Source: an uncultured archaeon
GTDB taxonomy: Archaea > Altiarchaeota > Altiarchaeia > IMC4 > SCGC-AAA252-I15
Assembly: GCA_902384455.1 (NCBI GenBank)
Contig: CABMCB010000018.1
Location: forward strand, 1-64,000
DNA: 64,000 nucleotides
Reading direction: 5' to 3'
Below are positions 27,129 to 36,074 of the stretch, one piece after another; position 1 is the first letter of the stretch; each line of letters opens with the position of its first letter. A program made the translations under genes and the position numbers. Below the pieces are notes generated by a model. The model was not told the origin of the DNA. It searched no databases and worked only from the letters and a program-made list of their open reading frames with translations.

Positions 27129-28781
27129 TTAAGCCTCCTTGTCCTCCACGAAGGTTTCCTGCGGCAGCTCCTCTTCAGAGCCCTCCTCCATTTCCTGCTC
27201 CAAATCCTCCATGCGCAGTTTCTCGCGGATGAGGTGGTCGAGGGCCTTAAGCAGCTTGGGGGAATCCCCGTCTTTCTCTATCAGCCTTGCGAGCGCCGGC
27301 GCCAGCTCTGTGCTGTACTTGAGTAGGGTGTTGAGTTTCGCCTCCTTCTCTATCTCATGACGCATGTGGCTGTGGTATAGCTGGAACTTTCTGCCTACGT
27401 CCATCAAAGCGAACCTTATTTCCTTGACGACTTCCTCGTCTGAGGCCACACTTTGCTTTCCTGCGCTAGTATAGGGGACGTGGGTGGAAACGAGGTTTAC
27501 GACCAAAGTCACGGGGCTGTTTTCGAAGTCCTTTATGTCGTAGCGCTTCCAGTCGATGCTTTGGACGGCTTCGGTCAAGGCGCACCCTCCCGCGTCAAAC
27601 AACAGCGGCGCGCGGTTGGCGAACCTCATGACCTCGGACTTGGTCTGGCCGTCGCCAAGTATCCGCCCTGCTTTTCCGCCGTATGCTATGGCGACTTCCA
27701 CCTGGAAGGGTATTCCGCCCGAGTGAACAGTCGGCTTTCTTGTGACGACGGCCTCGAATTCGGGTTCGAGCACGTTGAGTATTGACTTGCGGATTATTTC
27801 CTCCCCCAAAGGAGACAGTCCTTCTGTGGGCGGAGCCATGAACTCCACTTTTTCGAAGGCTTTTACTATTTCTTCGGCTTCCGCCCACTGGAGCCTGTGG
27901 GGGTTCTTTTTCATGTCGAAGTTTACGAGCTCCTGGATTTCCGCGACTTTCGCCGCGCTTATGCGGGAGAAGTCGCTCATCAAGAAGCTGCTGACGCGCC
28001 TTGCCTCAGTCACCTTCGCTAGCGTAATGAACTGGTCCACATCCATCCCCTTAGGATGCTGCTTTTGAGGCTGAGGCGGCTTTATGACTGTGTTTGTGGC
28101 GCGGTTGAATATCGTCTTCCTGCCTTCAGGGTCGATGAACACTATTTTGGCGTGCGGGTTGGCGACTGCTGTGCGCCGTATGTACTCGTAAGGGCCGCCT
28201 TCGCGCAAAGTGAACTGGACTCCTTTGACTTCGCCTTCAAGTTCGGTTCCCCGCCAGTACTCCGAGTATGTGCCGGTTTCGATTATGTCGGCTTTGTTTT
28301 TTGAGACGTCTATGAGGAGCTTTATGTCGTTGACTGTGCCGTCGCCGGTGCTTGTGCGTATGCGCATGGGCTTGCCGGTGGTCATCTGGCAGTACAGGGT
28401 TACTCCCGCGACGCCTATTCCCTGTTGGCCCCTTAGTTGCACGTTTCTGTGGAATTTTGTTCCCGCAAGCATCTGGCCGAATACGCCTTCTATGTGTTTG
28501 CGCGGTATGCCTGGGCCGTTGTCTTGGCATATGAAGCGGTAGTGGTCTTCGCCCATTTGTTTGATTTCGACTGTGACTTCGGGCAGTATTCCGGCTTCTT
28601 CGCATGCGTCTAGGCTGTTTGTGACTACTTCGTGTATTATGGTGGTGAGGCTTCTTAGTTTGCCGGCGTATCCGAGGTGGGCTTTGTTTTTCCTGAAGAA
28701 TTCGGTTACTGAGACTTCTCTGAACTCCTCGAACAGTTTGTCTGCGCTTTTGACTGGTATCGTTTCTTCTGCTTCCGCCAT
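27129..28781 (-). CDS. top6B: DNA topoisomerase VI subunit B
   Basis: ATPase subunit of topoisomerase VI. It has the GHKL fold motifs EVVTNSLDACEEAG (N box), CQDNGPGIPRKHIEGVFG (G1) and RGQQGIGVAGVTLY (G2). A transducer domain follows, then an acidic tail (EQEMEEGSEEELPQETFVEDKEA). The length of 550 residues is within the family range. The gene overlaps nothing and feeds into top6A. Confidence 0.96.
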   Translation of the reverse strand: MAEAEETIPVKSADKLFEEFREVSVTEFFRKNKAHLGYAGKLRSLTTIIHEVVTNSLDACEEAGILPEVTVEIKQMGEDHYRFICQDNGPGIPRKHIEGVFGQMLAGTKFHRNVQLRGQQGIGVAGVTLYCQMTTGKPMRIRTSTGDGTVNDIKLLIDVSKNKADIIETGTYSEYWRGTELEGEVKGVQFTLREGGPYEYIRRTAVANPHAKIVFIDPEGRKTIFNRATNTVIKPPQPQKQHPKGMDVDQFITLAKVTEARRVSSFLMSDFSRISAAKVAEIQELVNFDMKKNPHRLQWAEAEEIVKAFEKVEFMAPPTEGLSPLGEEIIRKSILNVLEPEFEAVVTRKPTVHSGGIPFQVEVAIAYGGKAGRILGDGQTKSEVMRFANRAPLLFDAGGCALTEAVQSIDWKRYDIKDFENSPVTLVVNLVSTHVPYTSAGKQSVASDEEVVKEIRFALMDVGRKFQLYHSHMRHEIEKEAKLNTLLKYSTELAPALARLIEKDGDSPKLLKALDHLIREKLRMEDLEQEMEEGSEEELPQETFVEDKEA

Positions 28782-28801
28782 GATAAATTGCCTCTAAATA
28801 G

Positions 28802-29335
28802 TTACGTGGGGGGATTAATAAATGGTGGCTCTCCGCGCCGTCTCTCGCTTGCGGTCTTCTCCAGGAATCGGTATACTCCGCTGTGGGGCGCGCCTTCAAG
28901 AAGAAGCTCCACGCAGTGGACTGCTGAATCGACGGCTTCGTAACCGCCTATTAGGGCTACTGTCTTGCCGTATACTGAGACCAGCGCCCCCGAGTCTTTT
29001 TCTATTATCTTGCGGGTTTTGCCTTCTTTCCCTATTATGCGGCCTTTAATGCGCAGGAGCGATTTTTCCGACAGGTCAGACAGCGACATCACGACGATTG
29101 TCGTGTCGTCTGCAAGGAGGGTCATAGCGTTTTTTGGAGAGAATCCTCGGGCTATAGCCTGAACTATGTTCTGGGCCTTAAGCGCGCCCAACCCTTCGCC
29201 TTCGACCGTAACAGCGTTGTTTTCAATGTTGATGGATGTGCCGGTGCTCTTTTCAATGTACCTCTTAGTCTTGCCTCCTTCTCCTATTAGGGCGCCAACG
29301 CGTTCTTCCGGTATCAGGACAAAATCCATACGCAT
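28802..29335 (-). CDS. KH-domain RNA-binding protein, PNO1/Dim2-like
   Basis: Probable ribosome-assembly factor. It has two KH domains with GxxG loops: LIGEGGKTKRYIEKSTG near residue 20 and IIGKEGKTRKIIEKDSG near 100, the arrangement of archaeal PNO1/Dim2 homologues that act on small-subunit rRNA maturation. A GTG at 29350 gives five more residues; MRMDFVLIPEERV at 29335 fits the homologous start better. It precedes top6B on the same strand, possibly in one unit, and its promoter region is shared with the divergent radical SAM gene. Confidence 0.88.
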   Translation of the reverse strand: MRMDFVLIPEERVGALIGEGGKTKRYIEKSTGTSINIENNAVTVEGEGLGALKAQNIVQAIARGFSPKNAMTLLADDTTIVVMSLSDLSEKSLLRIKGRIIGKEGKTRKIIEKDSGALVSVYGKTVALIGGYEAVDSAVHCVELLLEGAPHSGVYRFLEKTASERRRGEPPFINPPT

Positions 29336-29352
29336 AGTTATGGTCGCCACCG

Positions 29353-29360
29353 TATTTTAA
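29353..29360 (+). promoter_or_regulatory. TATA-like element of the radical SAM gene
   Basis: TATTTTAA is centred about 30 nt before the ATG at 29386, consistent with a leaderless transcript. It also lies about 21 nt from the divergent KH gene start at 29335, so bidirectional use is possible but the spacing is short. Confidence 0.45.
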
Positions 29361-29385
29361 TCCAGTCCCGAAAGCACTAACCGAC

Positions 29386-30402
29386 ATGCCCCACGAAGCC
29401 GCGCTGTACGAGAAAAACGAGGGCAACGCAGTCCGATGCAGGCTCTGCGCCCACAGGTGTTTGGTACAGGAGGGGAAGCGCGGGGTCTGCGGCGTAAGAG
29501 GGAATGAAGGAGGCAAACTTTACGCCTTGTCTTACGGCAAAATTATTTCAAGCGCAATAGACCCAGTTGAAAAAAAGCCGCTCTTCCATTTTCTCCCCGG
29601 CACCCGCATATACAGCATAGCGGGGGTAGGATGCAACTTCAGATGCAAATTCTGCCAAAACTGGGAAATAAGCCAGCACCTTAGGCTCGGCGGAGACATA
29701 ACAGGCGAAGAGACGACGCCCGAGGAAGTTGTGGAGGCGGCCGCGCAAACCCAATGCAAGAGCATTGCGTTCACTTACACTGAGCCCACAATTTTCCATG
29801 AGTTCAACGTGGACGTCATGAAGCTCGCAAAAAAGAGGGGTTTGAAGACGGCGTACGTAAGCAACGGATTCATAACCCCTGAGGCGGTTACCGAATTGTC
29901 TGGTCTTCTTGACGCGGTGAACGTTGACATCAAGGCATTCACAAATGATTTTTACGTGAAGATTTGCGGCGCCACCCTTGAGGGGGTCCTTGAGGGCTGC
30001 AGGCAGTACAGGAAAAACGGCGTCTGGCTGGAGATTACTACGCTTGTGATACCAGGCCAAAACGACGACGACGCGCAGCTGACAGGCATCGCCAGGTTCA
30101 TTGCCGAAGAGCTTGGAGCGGATGTCCCGTGGCATGTGACCGCGTTCCACCCGGACTACCAGATGAAAGACGTTCCTGCTACACCTGTTGAAGCGCTTCA
30201 GAAGGCGTACGACATAGGCAAGAAGGCGGGGTTGCGCTACGTCTACGCCGGAAACATCCCTCACACTGAAGCAGAAAACACTTTATGCCCCAAATGCCAA
30301 ACCCTCCTCATAGAACGCGACTATTACGCCATAAAGAAAAACGCTCTTAAAGTCGGCGCGTGCCCCCGCTGCAGCACGAAAATAGCGGGCGTATGGAAAT
30401 AA
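29386..30402 (+). CDS. AmmeMemoRadiSam-system-type radical SAM enzyme
   Basis: 338-residue radical SAM protein of the PflA-like subgroup. The 4Fe-4S cluster motif is GCNFRCKFCQNWEIS (CxxxCxxC). An N-terminal Cys set CRLCAHRCLVQEGKRGVCG and a C-terminal set CPKCQ...CPRC probably hold extra zinc or iron sites. In the usual system it is found with Memo and AMMECR1 genes. Neither is adjacent here, and the reaction is not known from sequence. NVDIKAFTNDFYVKICGA and PGQNDD are other family-typical blocks. Confidence 0.88.
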   Translation: MPHEAALYEKNEGNAVRCRLCAHRCLVQEGKRGVCGVRGNEGGKLYALSYGKIISSAIDPVEKKPLFHFLPGTRIYSIAGVGCNFRCKFCQNWEISQHLRLGGDITGEETTPEEVVEAAAQTQCKSIAFTYTEPTIFHEFNVDVMKLAKKRGLKTAYVSNGFITPEAVTELSGLLDAVNVDIKAFTNDFYVKICGATLEGVLEGCRQYRKNGVWLEITTLVIPGQNDDDAQLTGIARFIAEELGADVPWHVTAFHPDYQMKDVPATPVEALQKAYDIGKKAGLRYVYAGNIPHTEAENTLCPKCQTLLIERDYYAIKKNALKVGACPRCSTKIAGVWK

Positions 30403-30428
30403 GGCGCATGCCGGCAGAATAAGGCACG

Positions 30429-30435
30429 TATTTTA
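30429..30435 (+). promoter_or_regulatory. TATA-like element of cca
   Basis: TATTTTA is centred about 28 nt before ATG 30460, favouring that ATG over the TTG just before it and suggesting a leaderless transcript. Confidence 0.45.
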
Positions 30436-30459
30436 CGTCCTTTCCCCTATTTCAGGTTG

Positions 30460-31812
30460 ATGGAGAATCTTCTTGCTCGCATTCTAGAAAAAATAACCCC
30501 CACACAGGAGGAAAGAAAAAAAGAAGCCGCGTTAATCGAAAATATTATGCGGGAGATAAGACACGCAGAACCGGAAGGAGAACCTCTGCTTGTGGGGTCG
30601 CTCGCCAAAGACACGGACCTTAGCGGAAACAAAGACATAGACATATTCGTAACATTCGACCCCAGCGTCCCAAGAAGCGACCTGGAAAAACGCGGCCTAA
30701 AGATGGGGAAAAAGGTCGTGAAGGCATTGGGCTCAGAACCCGAGATAGACTACGCAGAACACCCCTACGTGAAGGGAGTCTTAGAGGGTTATGTCGTCGA
30801 AATTGTGCCTTGCTACAGGGGCCCGAAGATTCAGTCTTCCGTCGACCGCACACCCTACCACACCCAGCACATCAAGAAGAAGCTTTCTGAAAAGCCGGGT
30901 CTTAGGGAGGACATTCGCCTGATGAAGCAGCTCATGAAGGCGTGCGGCGTCTACGGCGCGGAAAGCAAAGTAGAAGGATTCTCAGGGTACCTCACGGAAC
31001 TCATCGTAATCCACTACGGAGGATTCCTTGGAACAGTGGAAGCCGCATCCAACTTATGGAAATACGGGCTCGCAATAGACTCCGAAAAGCACTGGGACAA
31101 GCCAGAAAACCTGAAGCATTTCTTCCCAAACTCGCCCTTAATCGTCGTAGACCCCGTCGACAAGGACCGAAACGTCGCGGCGGCGGTGAGCAAGCAGAAG
31201 ATGGCGGAATTGATGGTCGCATGCAGGGACTTCCTCACAAAACCATCTGAAGAATCGTTCTTCCCAAAGAAAGAGCATCCGCCCACGAAGGAGGCGCTTA
31301 AGGCCCGCATCAAAGAGAGGGGGACTCTTCTTGTCGCCGTTGAAATCACCCACCCTAAACTCAACGAAAACATGCTTTACAGCCAGCTGCGCAGGACGCT
31401 TGTGGGACTTGAAACGCACATAAAGGAATTCGACTTCACCATATTCAAAACTGACGTCTGGACTGACGAAAAAACAAAAAGCGCTTTGCTTCTTGAGATG
31501 ACCGTGTGGGAGCTTCCGCAAGTAATGCGGGTGTACGGGCCGCCTGCGGACAGCAACAAGGAGGACCAGCTGAAGTTCTATGAAAAATACAAGGCGTATC
31601 GTCCTTACGTCAGCGAAGGCCGTTGGATGACTGATGCGCCGCGCCCGGTGAAAACGGTTCAGAAGGCGGTGGAGTTTGCGTTGAATGAACGGCGGGGGTT
31701 TGGGAAAAACCTGCAGGACGCCCAGTTAAAAACGCATTACTTGGAAGATGTCCTCAAATTGTCTGAAGACGACGGGTACAAGATGTTTCTAGGGAAATTC
31801 CTCAGAGCATGA
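30460..31812 (+). CDS. cca: CCA tRNA nucleotidyltransferase (archaeal class I)
   Basis: Adds CCA to tRNA 3' ends without a nucleic acid template. About 450 residues, as in archaeal enzymes. The catalytic site follows the class I pattern: LLVGSLAKDTDLSGNKDIDIFV, with Gly-Ser at about 46-47 and Asp59/Asp61 as metal ligands. The C-terminal half includes WDKPENLKHFFPNSPL-like and IVVDPVDKDRNVAAAVS segments typical of the family. Start taken at ATG 30460. The stop overlaps the next gene by four bases. Confidence 0.95.
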   Translation: MENLLARILEKITPTQEERKKEAALIENIMREIRHAEPEGEPLLVGSLAKDTDLSGNKDIDIFVTFDPSVPRSDLEKRGLKMGKKVVKALGSEPEIDYAEHPYVKGVLEGYVVEIVPCYRGPKIQSSVDRTPYHTQHIKKKLSEKPGLREDIRLMKQLMKACGVYGAESKVEGFSGYLTELIVIHYGGFLGTVEAASNLWKYGLAIDSEKHWDKPENLKHFFPNSPLIVVDPVDKDRNVAAAVSKQKMAELMVACRDFLTKPSEESFFPKKEHPPTKEALKARIKERGTLLVAVEITHPKLNENMLYSQLRRTLVGLETHIKEFDFTIFKTDVWTDEKTKSALLLEMTVWELPQVMRVYGPPADSNKEDQLKFYEKYKAYRPYVSEGRWMTDAPRPVKTVQKAVEFALNERRGFGKNLQDAQLKTHYLEDVLKLSEDDGYKMFLGKFLRA

Positions 31813-32459
31813 CAGTCGCACAAAACATAGCGCAAATACGCTCGGCCGTAGAAGCGGCCTGCCTGCGAGCAAAAAGAAACCCGAGTGAAGTTCTAATAGA
31901 GGCCGTAATCAAAAACAGAGCCGACGACGAAATAAAGAAGGCAATCGACGCTGGCGTCCGAATCGTAGGAGTAAACCGCATACAAGACGCTGAAACAAAA
32001 TTCCCGCATCTGCCCGCAAACGTTGAGAAACACATCATAGGCCCCATTCAAAGCAACAAAGCAGGGAAGGCCGCCGAGATTGCGGACGTAATCGAAAGCT
32101 TGGATAGGATTAAGATTGCAAAAATACTCAACGACCACGCGCCCCGCACCCTGCCTGTTTATGTGGAAGTGAACGTCGGAAGCGAACCGCAAAAACACGG
32201 AATAAAACCAGAAGAACTCCCGCAATTCCTTACCGATCTCAAACCCCTAACAAACCTGAAAATAATGGGCCTTATGACGGTCGCCCCACTTGGCCCGCCT
32301 GAAAAAACCCGCCCAATCTTTAAGGAACTCCAGCAACTCGCACACGCGCACAACATCACCGGCCTTAGCATGGGAATGACAGACGACTATGTTACCGCAG
32401 TCGAGGAAGGAAGCACGCTTGTAAGAATAGGAAGAGCACTGTTTGACGACAAAAACTGA
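31809..32459 (+). CDS. YggS/PLPBP-family pyridoxal phosphate-binding protein
   Basis: 216-residue PLP-carrying TIM-barrel protein thought to maintain vitamin B6 and amino acid balance. The PLP lysine is expected at K35 in EAVIKNR, matching the AVSKTKP region of homologues. HIIGPIQSNKAGKAAEIAD, GLMTVAPLGPPEKTRPIF and GLSMGMTDDYVTAVEEGSTLVRIGRALF are hallmark segments. It is coupled to cca by an ATGA overlap. Confidence 0.92.
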   Translation: MTVAQNIAQIRSAVEAACLRAKRNPSEVLIEAVIKNRADDEIKKAIDAGVRIVGVNRIQDAETKFPHLPANVEKHIIGPIQSNKAGKAAEIADVIESLDRIKIAKILNDHAPRTLPVYVEVNVGSEPQKHGIKPEELPQFLTDLKPLTNLKIMGLMTVAPLGPPEKTRPIFKELQQLAHAHNITGLSMGMTDDYVTAVEEGSTLVRIGRALFDDKN

Positions 32460-32511
32460 CGAGTTACTTCTGAGCAGGGGTATTAAGGCACCACGTACGG
32501 GATGATTTACT

Positions 32512-32823
32512 TCAATTCTTTTTCAATTCCTCGAACAGTTGATGTACTAGTTTAGCATAGTCGGCATTAAGCTCAGTATAACTCAGGTCACTTCCGTCTT
32601 TGGGCGATAACGCAAGTTCATGCATTGAACCCATTCCACCCGGAATCGCATTTTTTATCTCCTTTAAAATAGCAGCCCTTTCGTGAGGATTCGACCCCTG
32701 CTCTAGTTTTTCTCTTCTCTCAGATAAGAATTTTTTCCAAAATTGTATTGTCTTATTTTCCTTTCCTTTTTCTAGTAACAACTCGATTTTTTTGATAAGA
32801 GTGACAACTTCTTCTTTTTTCAA
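32512..32823 (-). CDS. Small hypothetical helical protein
   Basis: 103 residues starting at a TTG; lysine/glutamate-rich and probably all-helical (KKEEVVTLIKKIELLLEKGK). I do not recognise it. The DNA is more A+T-rich than its neighbours, especially at third positions, which may mark later acquisition. It lies downstream of the secY terminator and is read in the same direction, with its own A/T box near 32841-32850. Confidence 0.55.
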   Translation of the reverse strand: MKKEEVVTLIKKIELLLEKGKENKTIQFWKKFLSERREKLEQGSNPHERAAILKEIKNAIPGGMGSMHELALSPKDGSDLSYTELNADYAKLVHQLFEELKKN

Positions 32824-32858
32824 TTTAATACCGACACTCAGTATTAAAAAGAATTATT

Positions 32859-32873
32859 AAAAAGCCCCGCTTT
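32859..32873 (-). terminator. Hairpin with T-run ending the RNAP-ribosomal-secY operon
   Basis: On the minus strand AAAGC-GGG-GCTTT is followed by further T residues. It lies about 120 bases beyond the secY stop, after the duplicated secY tail, and probably terminates the superoperon. Confidence 0.5.
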
Positions 32874-32960
32874 ATTCTTTCCCGAAGAATTTTCTGAACG
32901 CTAGCGACCTTCGGTCGCTGCGCCCACGGACTTCGTCCGTAGGGCATTGGGTTCATGTCT
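32874..32960 (-). pseudogene. Partial duplicate of the secY 3' end interrupted by two hairpins
   Basis: Read on the minus strand, GACATGAACCCAATG (DMNPM) is followed by about 44 bases and then by TTCAGAAAATTCTTCGGG AAAGAATAA (FRKFFGKE-stop). The intact secY end encodes DMNPMFRKFFGKE at 32993-33031. The inserted bases hold two perfect hairpins with 3-base loops: a 7-bp stem AGCGACC/GGTCGCT and a 6-bp stem ACGGAC/GTCCGT. No ORF of use is present. Confidence 0.7.
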
Positions 32961-32989
32961 ACGGATTCTTTTAGAAAAAAATTAACTGA

Positions 32990-34375
32990 CTACTCTTTCC
33001 CAAAGAACTTTCGGAACATAGGATTCATATCAGCCATTTGTTCCCGCTGGATGTCTTCGTACATGCGGTATAGTATGCCGACGGTAAGGAGTATTCCTGT
33101 TCCGCTTCCAAGGGCCCCGACGAATTCTGCGAGAGACGCGAGCAATCCGATTGCGACGCTTGAGATGATTGTTATTTGGGGTATGTACCTATCGAGCATT
33201 CTTTTGACTACGCGTTCGTCGCGGCGGAAGCCGGGAATCTGTAGGCCGCCTTGTTGTATTTGTTTGGCGACTGCTTCTGAGCCTAGGTTTGTGGTTTCAA
33301 CCCAGAATTTTCCGAATAGGATGCAGAGTGCGACGAACACTGCGAGGTAGATTACCATATGGAGGATTATCAGGGGGTCGAATATTCTCATCCATGAGCC
33401 GGGGCTTAGTATTCCGTAGAGGTCTCCTATGGTGACGTATGTCGTGAAGTAGTAGACTATTTTCTGGAACATGGTTAGGCTTGCGTACGATACTCCTTCC
33501 TGGAGTCCTGCGACGTTTGCGAGCATCCTCACGTTCATCAAAAGCGCAGAAGCTAGTATGACTGGGATGTTGCTTACGTAGAAGAATTTTATAGGGAACC
33601 TTCCTCCGACGCCGCGGATTCCTCCGTAAGATAGTGGAATCTCCATCCTCAAGCTTTCGCAGAAGACGACGATCAGGAAGACTATGATTGTGGCGATTAC
33701 GGGGAATATGAGTGCGAACTCGAATTTGCCGCCCATAAGCTGCTCAATGAAGTTTGGGATGTAACCGGGGAAAGTGCCCGCCTCAGTCCTGATGAAGTTC
33801 AATGAGCCGGTTATTATCTGGTGGGACACGCCGCCCGCGATGAACAAGCTTATTCCGCTTCCTATGCCCCATTTGCTGACGACCTCGTCAAGGTACATCA
33901 AAAGAATGCTTCCCAAGGCAATCTGGAATATGGTGAAAAATATAAGAGCCTGACCAGTAACCATCTGAGTGGCATAAACCAAAGCAGCCGCCTCAAAGAA
34001 AGCTACTACTACAGTAAGAATCTTCTGGGCCCCCTGAAACAGCGCCTTGCCTTCCGGCTTACTCAAGTCTATGTCCACCATGTCGGCGCCCACCATCAAC
34101 TGCAAAATAATTGACGCAGTGACTATGGGGCCTATCCCGGCCGACACTATTGAGCCGATTGAGCTTGCGAATATGGTTGTTAGTTGGTCGAATCCGCGGA
34201 TTTTCTCTCGCAAAGTCTCGGGCGACACCCCGTAGGGGTATATTACGCCCATGATGAAGAACAAGAGCAATGCGACGGCAGTCCACTGGAGCTTCTGCTT
34301 GAACGGAACCCGGCCTTCGGGCATCCGCACTTCAGGCAGATACTTTATGAACGGCCTCAGGAACTCCAGGTTCAT
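32990..34375 (-). CDS. secY: Preprotein translocase subunit SecY
   Basis: Central pore of the Sec translocon: ten hydrophobic segments over 461 residues. The opening (LEFLRPFIKYLPEVRMPEGRVPFKQKL) and the plug-region segment with ASSIGSIVSAGIGPIVTASI are typical of archaeal SecY. FRRDERVVKRMLDRYIPQI and the short tail MADMNPMFRKFFGKE follow. It is last in the RNAP-ribosomal superoperon, as at the end of the usual spc operon. A copy of its last 13 codons lies just downstream. Confidence 0.97.
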   Translation of the reverse strand: MNLEFLRPFIKYLPEVRMPEGRVPFKQKLQWTAVALLLFFIMGVIYPYGVSPETLREKIRGFDQLTTIFASSIGSIVSAGIGPIVTASIILQLMVGADMVDIDLSKPEGKALFQGAQKILTVVVAFFEAAALVYATQMVTGQALIFFTIFQIALGSILLMYLDEVVSKWGIGSGISLFIAGGVSHQIITGSLNFIRTEAGTFPGYIPNFIEQLMGGKFEFALIFPVIATIIVFLIVVFCESLRMEIPLSYGGIRGVGGRFPIKFFYVSNIPVILASALLMNVRMLANVAGLQEGVSYASLTMFQKIVYYFTTYVTIGDLYGILSPGSWMRIFDPLIILHMVIYLAVFVALCILFGKFWVETTNLGSEAVAKQIQQGGLQIPGFRRDERVVKRMLDRYIPQITIISSVAIGLLASLAEFVGALGSGTGILLTVGILYRMYEDIQREQMADMNPMFRKFFGKE

Positions 34376-34386
34376 TGTTTGGTTGT

Positions 34387-34863
34387 TTACGATGTTTCTT
34401 CGGCTGAATCCGCTTTTTCAGTCGGAGATAGTACTGTGACGCTGCCGCCTGCGGCCTCCACTTTTTCGACTGCTTTTGCCGAGGCTGCGTTTACTGTCAC
34501 CTCTATTTTTTGGGTGACTGCGCCTGAGCCGAGTAGTTTTCCGTATCCGAGGTCTGTTAGGTTTATGCGGATTTTGTCGCCGGTTTTTTCTGCGTGTTTT
34601 GCGGCGACAAGTAGGGGTATTTGCCGGCATAGGTCGCCGACGTTGATTGCTTCAGTTTCGAATAGTATGTTTGTGTGGCGTTTGAATCCTTTTCCGCCGA
34701 AGTATCCGGGCATGAATTTGCTGACGTGCATCCACTTGTGTTTTTTGCTGCCGGCCATTCCGTGGCCTCCTCTGCTTCCGGCTCCCCGGTGTTTTTGGGT
34801 GTTGCCGTAGCCGCAGCTTCTGGTGCCGCGTTTGCTCTGGTTTTTTCGGTCTTTCTGGGCCAT
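34387..34863 (-). CDS. rpl15: Large ribosomal subunit protein uL15
   Basis: 158 residues with the family's basic glycine-rich start (RGTRSCGYGNTQKHRGAGSRGGHG) that threads into 23S rRNA. The C-terminal KIEVTVNAASAKAVEKVEAAGGSVTVL domain follows. It lies between uL30 and secY as in most archaeal and bacterial spc operons. A short acidic tail (PTEKADSAEETS) extends past the core. Confidence 0.95.
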   Translation of the reverse strand: MAQKDRKNQSKRGTRSCGYGNTQKHRGAGSRGGHGMAGSKKHKWMHVSKFMPGYFGGKGFKRHTNILFETEAINVGDLCRQIPLLVAAKHAEKTGDKIRINLTDLGYGKLLGSGAVTQKIEVTVNAASAKAVEKVEAAGGSVTVLSPTEKADSAEETS

Positions 34864-35367
34864 TTATAGCATCCTCTCTATGAGTTCGGCTATTTTGGCG
34901 CCTCTGTATCCTAGTGCGCCGCCGATGCTGTAGGGCTTTTTGATTCCGCCTTTGTCGAATCCTTTCTTTGGCGGGTTGAGTCTTATTACGGGTATGATGC
35001 CTTCGACGTCCTTGAATGAGGCTTTGTTTGAGGATAATGCGGCTGCGTAGTCTTTGATTGTCGCGTACTTGGAGTGCGCCTTCATGTAGGCGTCGTCAAG
35101 CGCTTTTCTTCCTGCGGATTTTCCTCGCGTAGACAGGACTTTTTCCACTATGTGGGCGTCCACTTCTCCCCATGTGACGTAGTCGTTGACTTTAATCAGC
35201 ATGCCCCTCGTGGAGTCGTTGTATGGTATGAATGTGGCGTGGTTCTTGTGGTTTAGGTTCATGAGCATGAGGGTATCCTCTATGTCGCCTTTAACATGGA
35301 CGCTGCCGCGGACTCTCACCACCGCAACCATCTTCCCGTTCAATGATTCTCTGGATGACATACTCAC
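34864..35367 (-). CDS. rpl30: Large ribosomal subunit protein uL30
   Basis: 167 residues; VAVVRVRGSVHVKGDIEDTLMLMNL is the conserved uL30 core, followed by the archaeal/eukaryotic extension ending LGYRGAKIAELIERML. It starts in an ATGA overlap with uS5 and ends at the uL15 start. Confidence 0.95.
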   Translation of the reverse strand: MSMSSRESLNGKMVAVVRVRGSVHVKGDIEDTLMLMNLNHKNHATFIPYNDSTRGMLIKVNDYVTWGEVDAHIVEKVLSTRGKSAGRKALDDAYMKAHSKYATIKDYAAALSSNKASFKDVEGIIPVIRLNPPKKGFDKGGIKKPYSIGGALGYRGAKIAELIERML

Positions 35368-36074
35368 TCAGTTGGAACTACCGGTTTTACCTCTCCGACA
35401 ACAACACCCAACTTCTTCTCCTGATCGGAAAGAGTCTTCGGGTTGTTGGTGTTCTTTAGGGCGTCATACACGGCGAAAGCGAAGTTGATGCTAGTGCGGG
35501 TGTGGCCGGAAGTCTGAACGTACACGTCCTTGATTCCGGACAACGCAATAATCTTGCGCGCAATCTCACCCGAAACGATGCCGGTCCCCTTAGGCGCCGG
35601 CTTAAGAATCACGGTGACGCTGCCCGCCTTACCTTCAACAGTAAAAGGAACGCTGTGGTGACCGCCGCACATGCACTCCCAGCTGCCGCACCCACGCTTG
35701 ACTTCAATGAGAGCAAGCTTAGCGCGCTCAATGGAACTGCGGATTGTAGGCCCAGCCTCCTTCCCCTTGGAAGTGCCCACACCCACGTATCCGTCACCGT
35801 TCCCTATTGCCGTAACAATCCTGAACTTAAGCCTGCGCCCGCTGTCCGTAACACGCTGGACGCGGCCGACGTCAAGTATTTCCTCCGACGTTGTGGGAAG
35901 CAGCTTGTCTACGATTTCGACTTCCTTGATTGGTTGCTGGCTTCGTATTACGTCGTGGATGCTTGTTATCTGGCCTGTTCTGACTTGGAGGCCGAGTTTT
36001 GTGCGCGGCTTCCATATTACAGGCTCTTCTCCCGCCCCTTCGCCGGTGGCCCATGGATCTGTTTCGGAGTTCAT
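35364..36074 (-). CDS. rps5: Small ribosomal subunit protein uS5
   Basis: 236 residues. The dsRBD-like N-terminal domain (DVGRVQRVTDSGRRLKFRI...GDGYVGVGTSKGKEAGP) and the C-terminal domain (VILKPAPKGTGIVSGEIARKIIALSGIKDVYVQTSG) are both present. The N-terminal 30 residues are a loose acidic lead. Coupled by overlaps to uL18 upstream and uL30 downstream. Confidence 0.96.
   Translation of the reverse strand: MNSETDPWATGEGAGEEPVIWKPRTKLGLQVRTGQITSIHDVIRSQQPIKEVEIVDKLLPTTSEEILDVGRVQRVTDSGRRLKFRIVTAIGNGDGYVGVGTSKGKEAGPTIRSSIERAKLALIEVKRGCGSWECMCGGHHSVPFTVEGKAGSVTVILKPAPKGTGIVSGEIARKIIALSGIKDVYVQTSGHTRTSINFAFAVYDALKNTNNPKTLSDQEKKLGVVVGEVKPVVPTE

Noticed and set aside
34184-34810. Open frame of 208 codons antisense to secY and uL15
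   Set aside because: Spans two real genes on the other strand and shows no domain.
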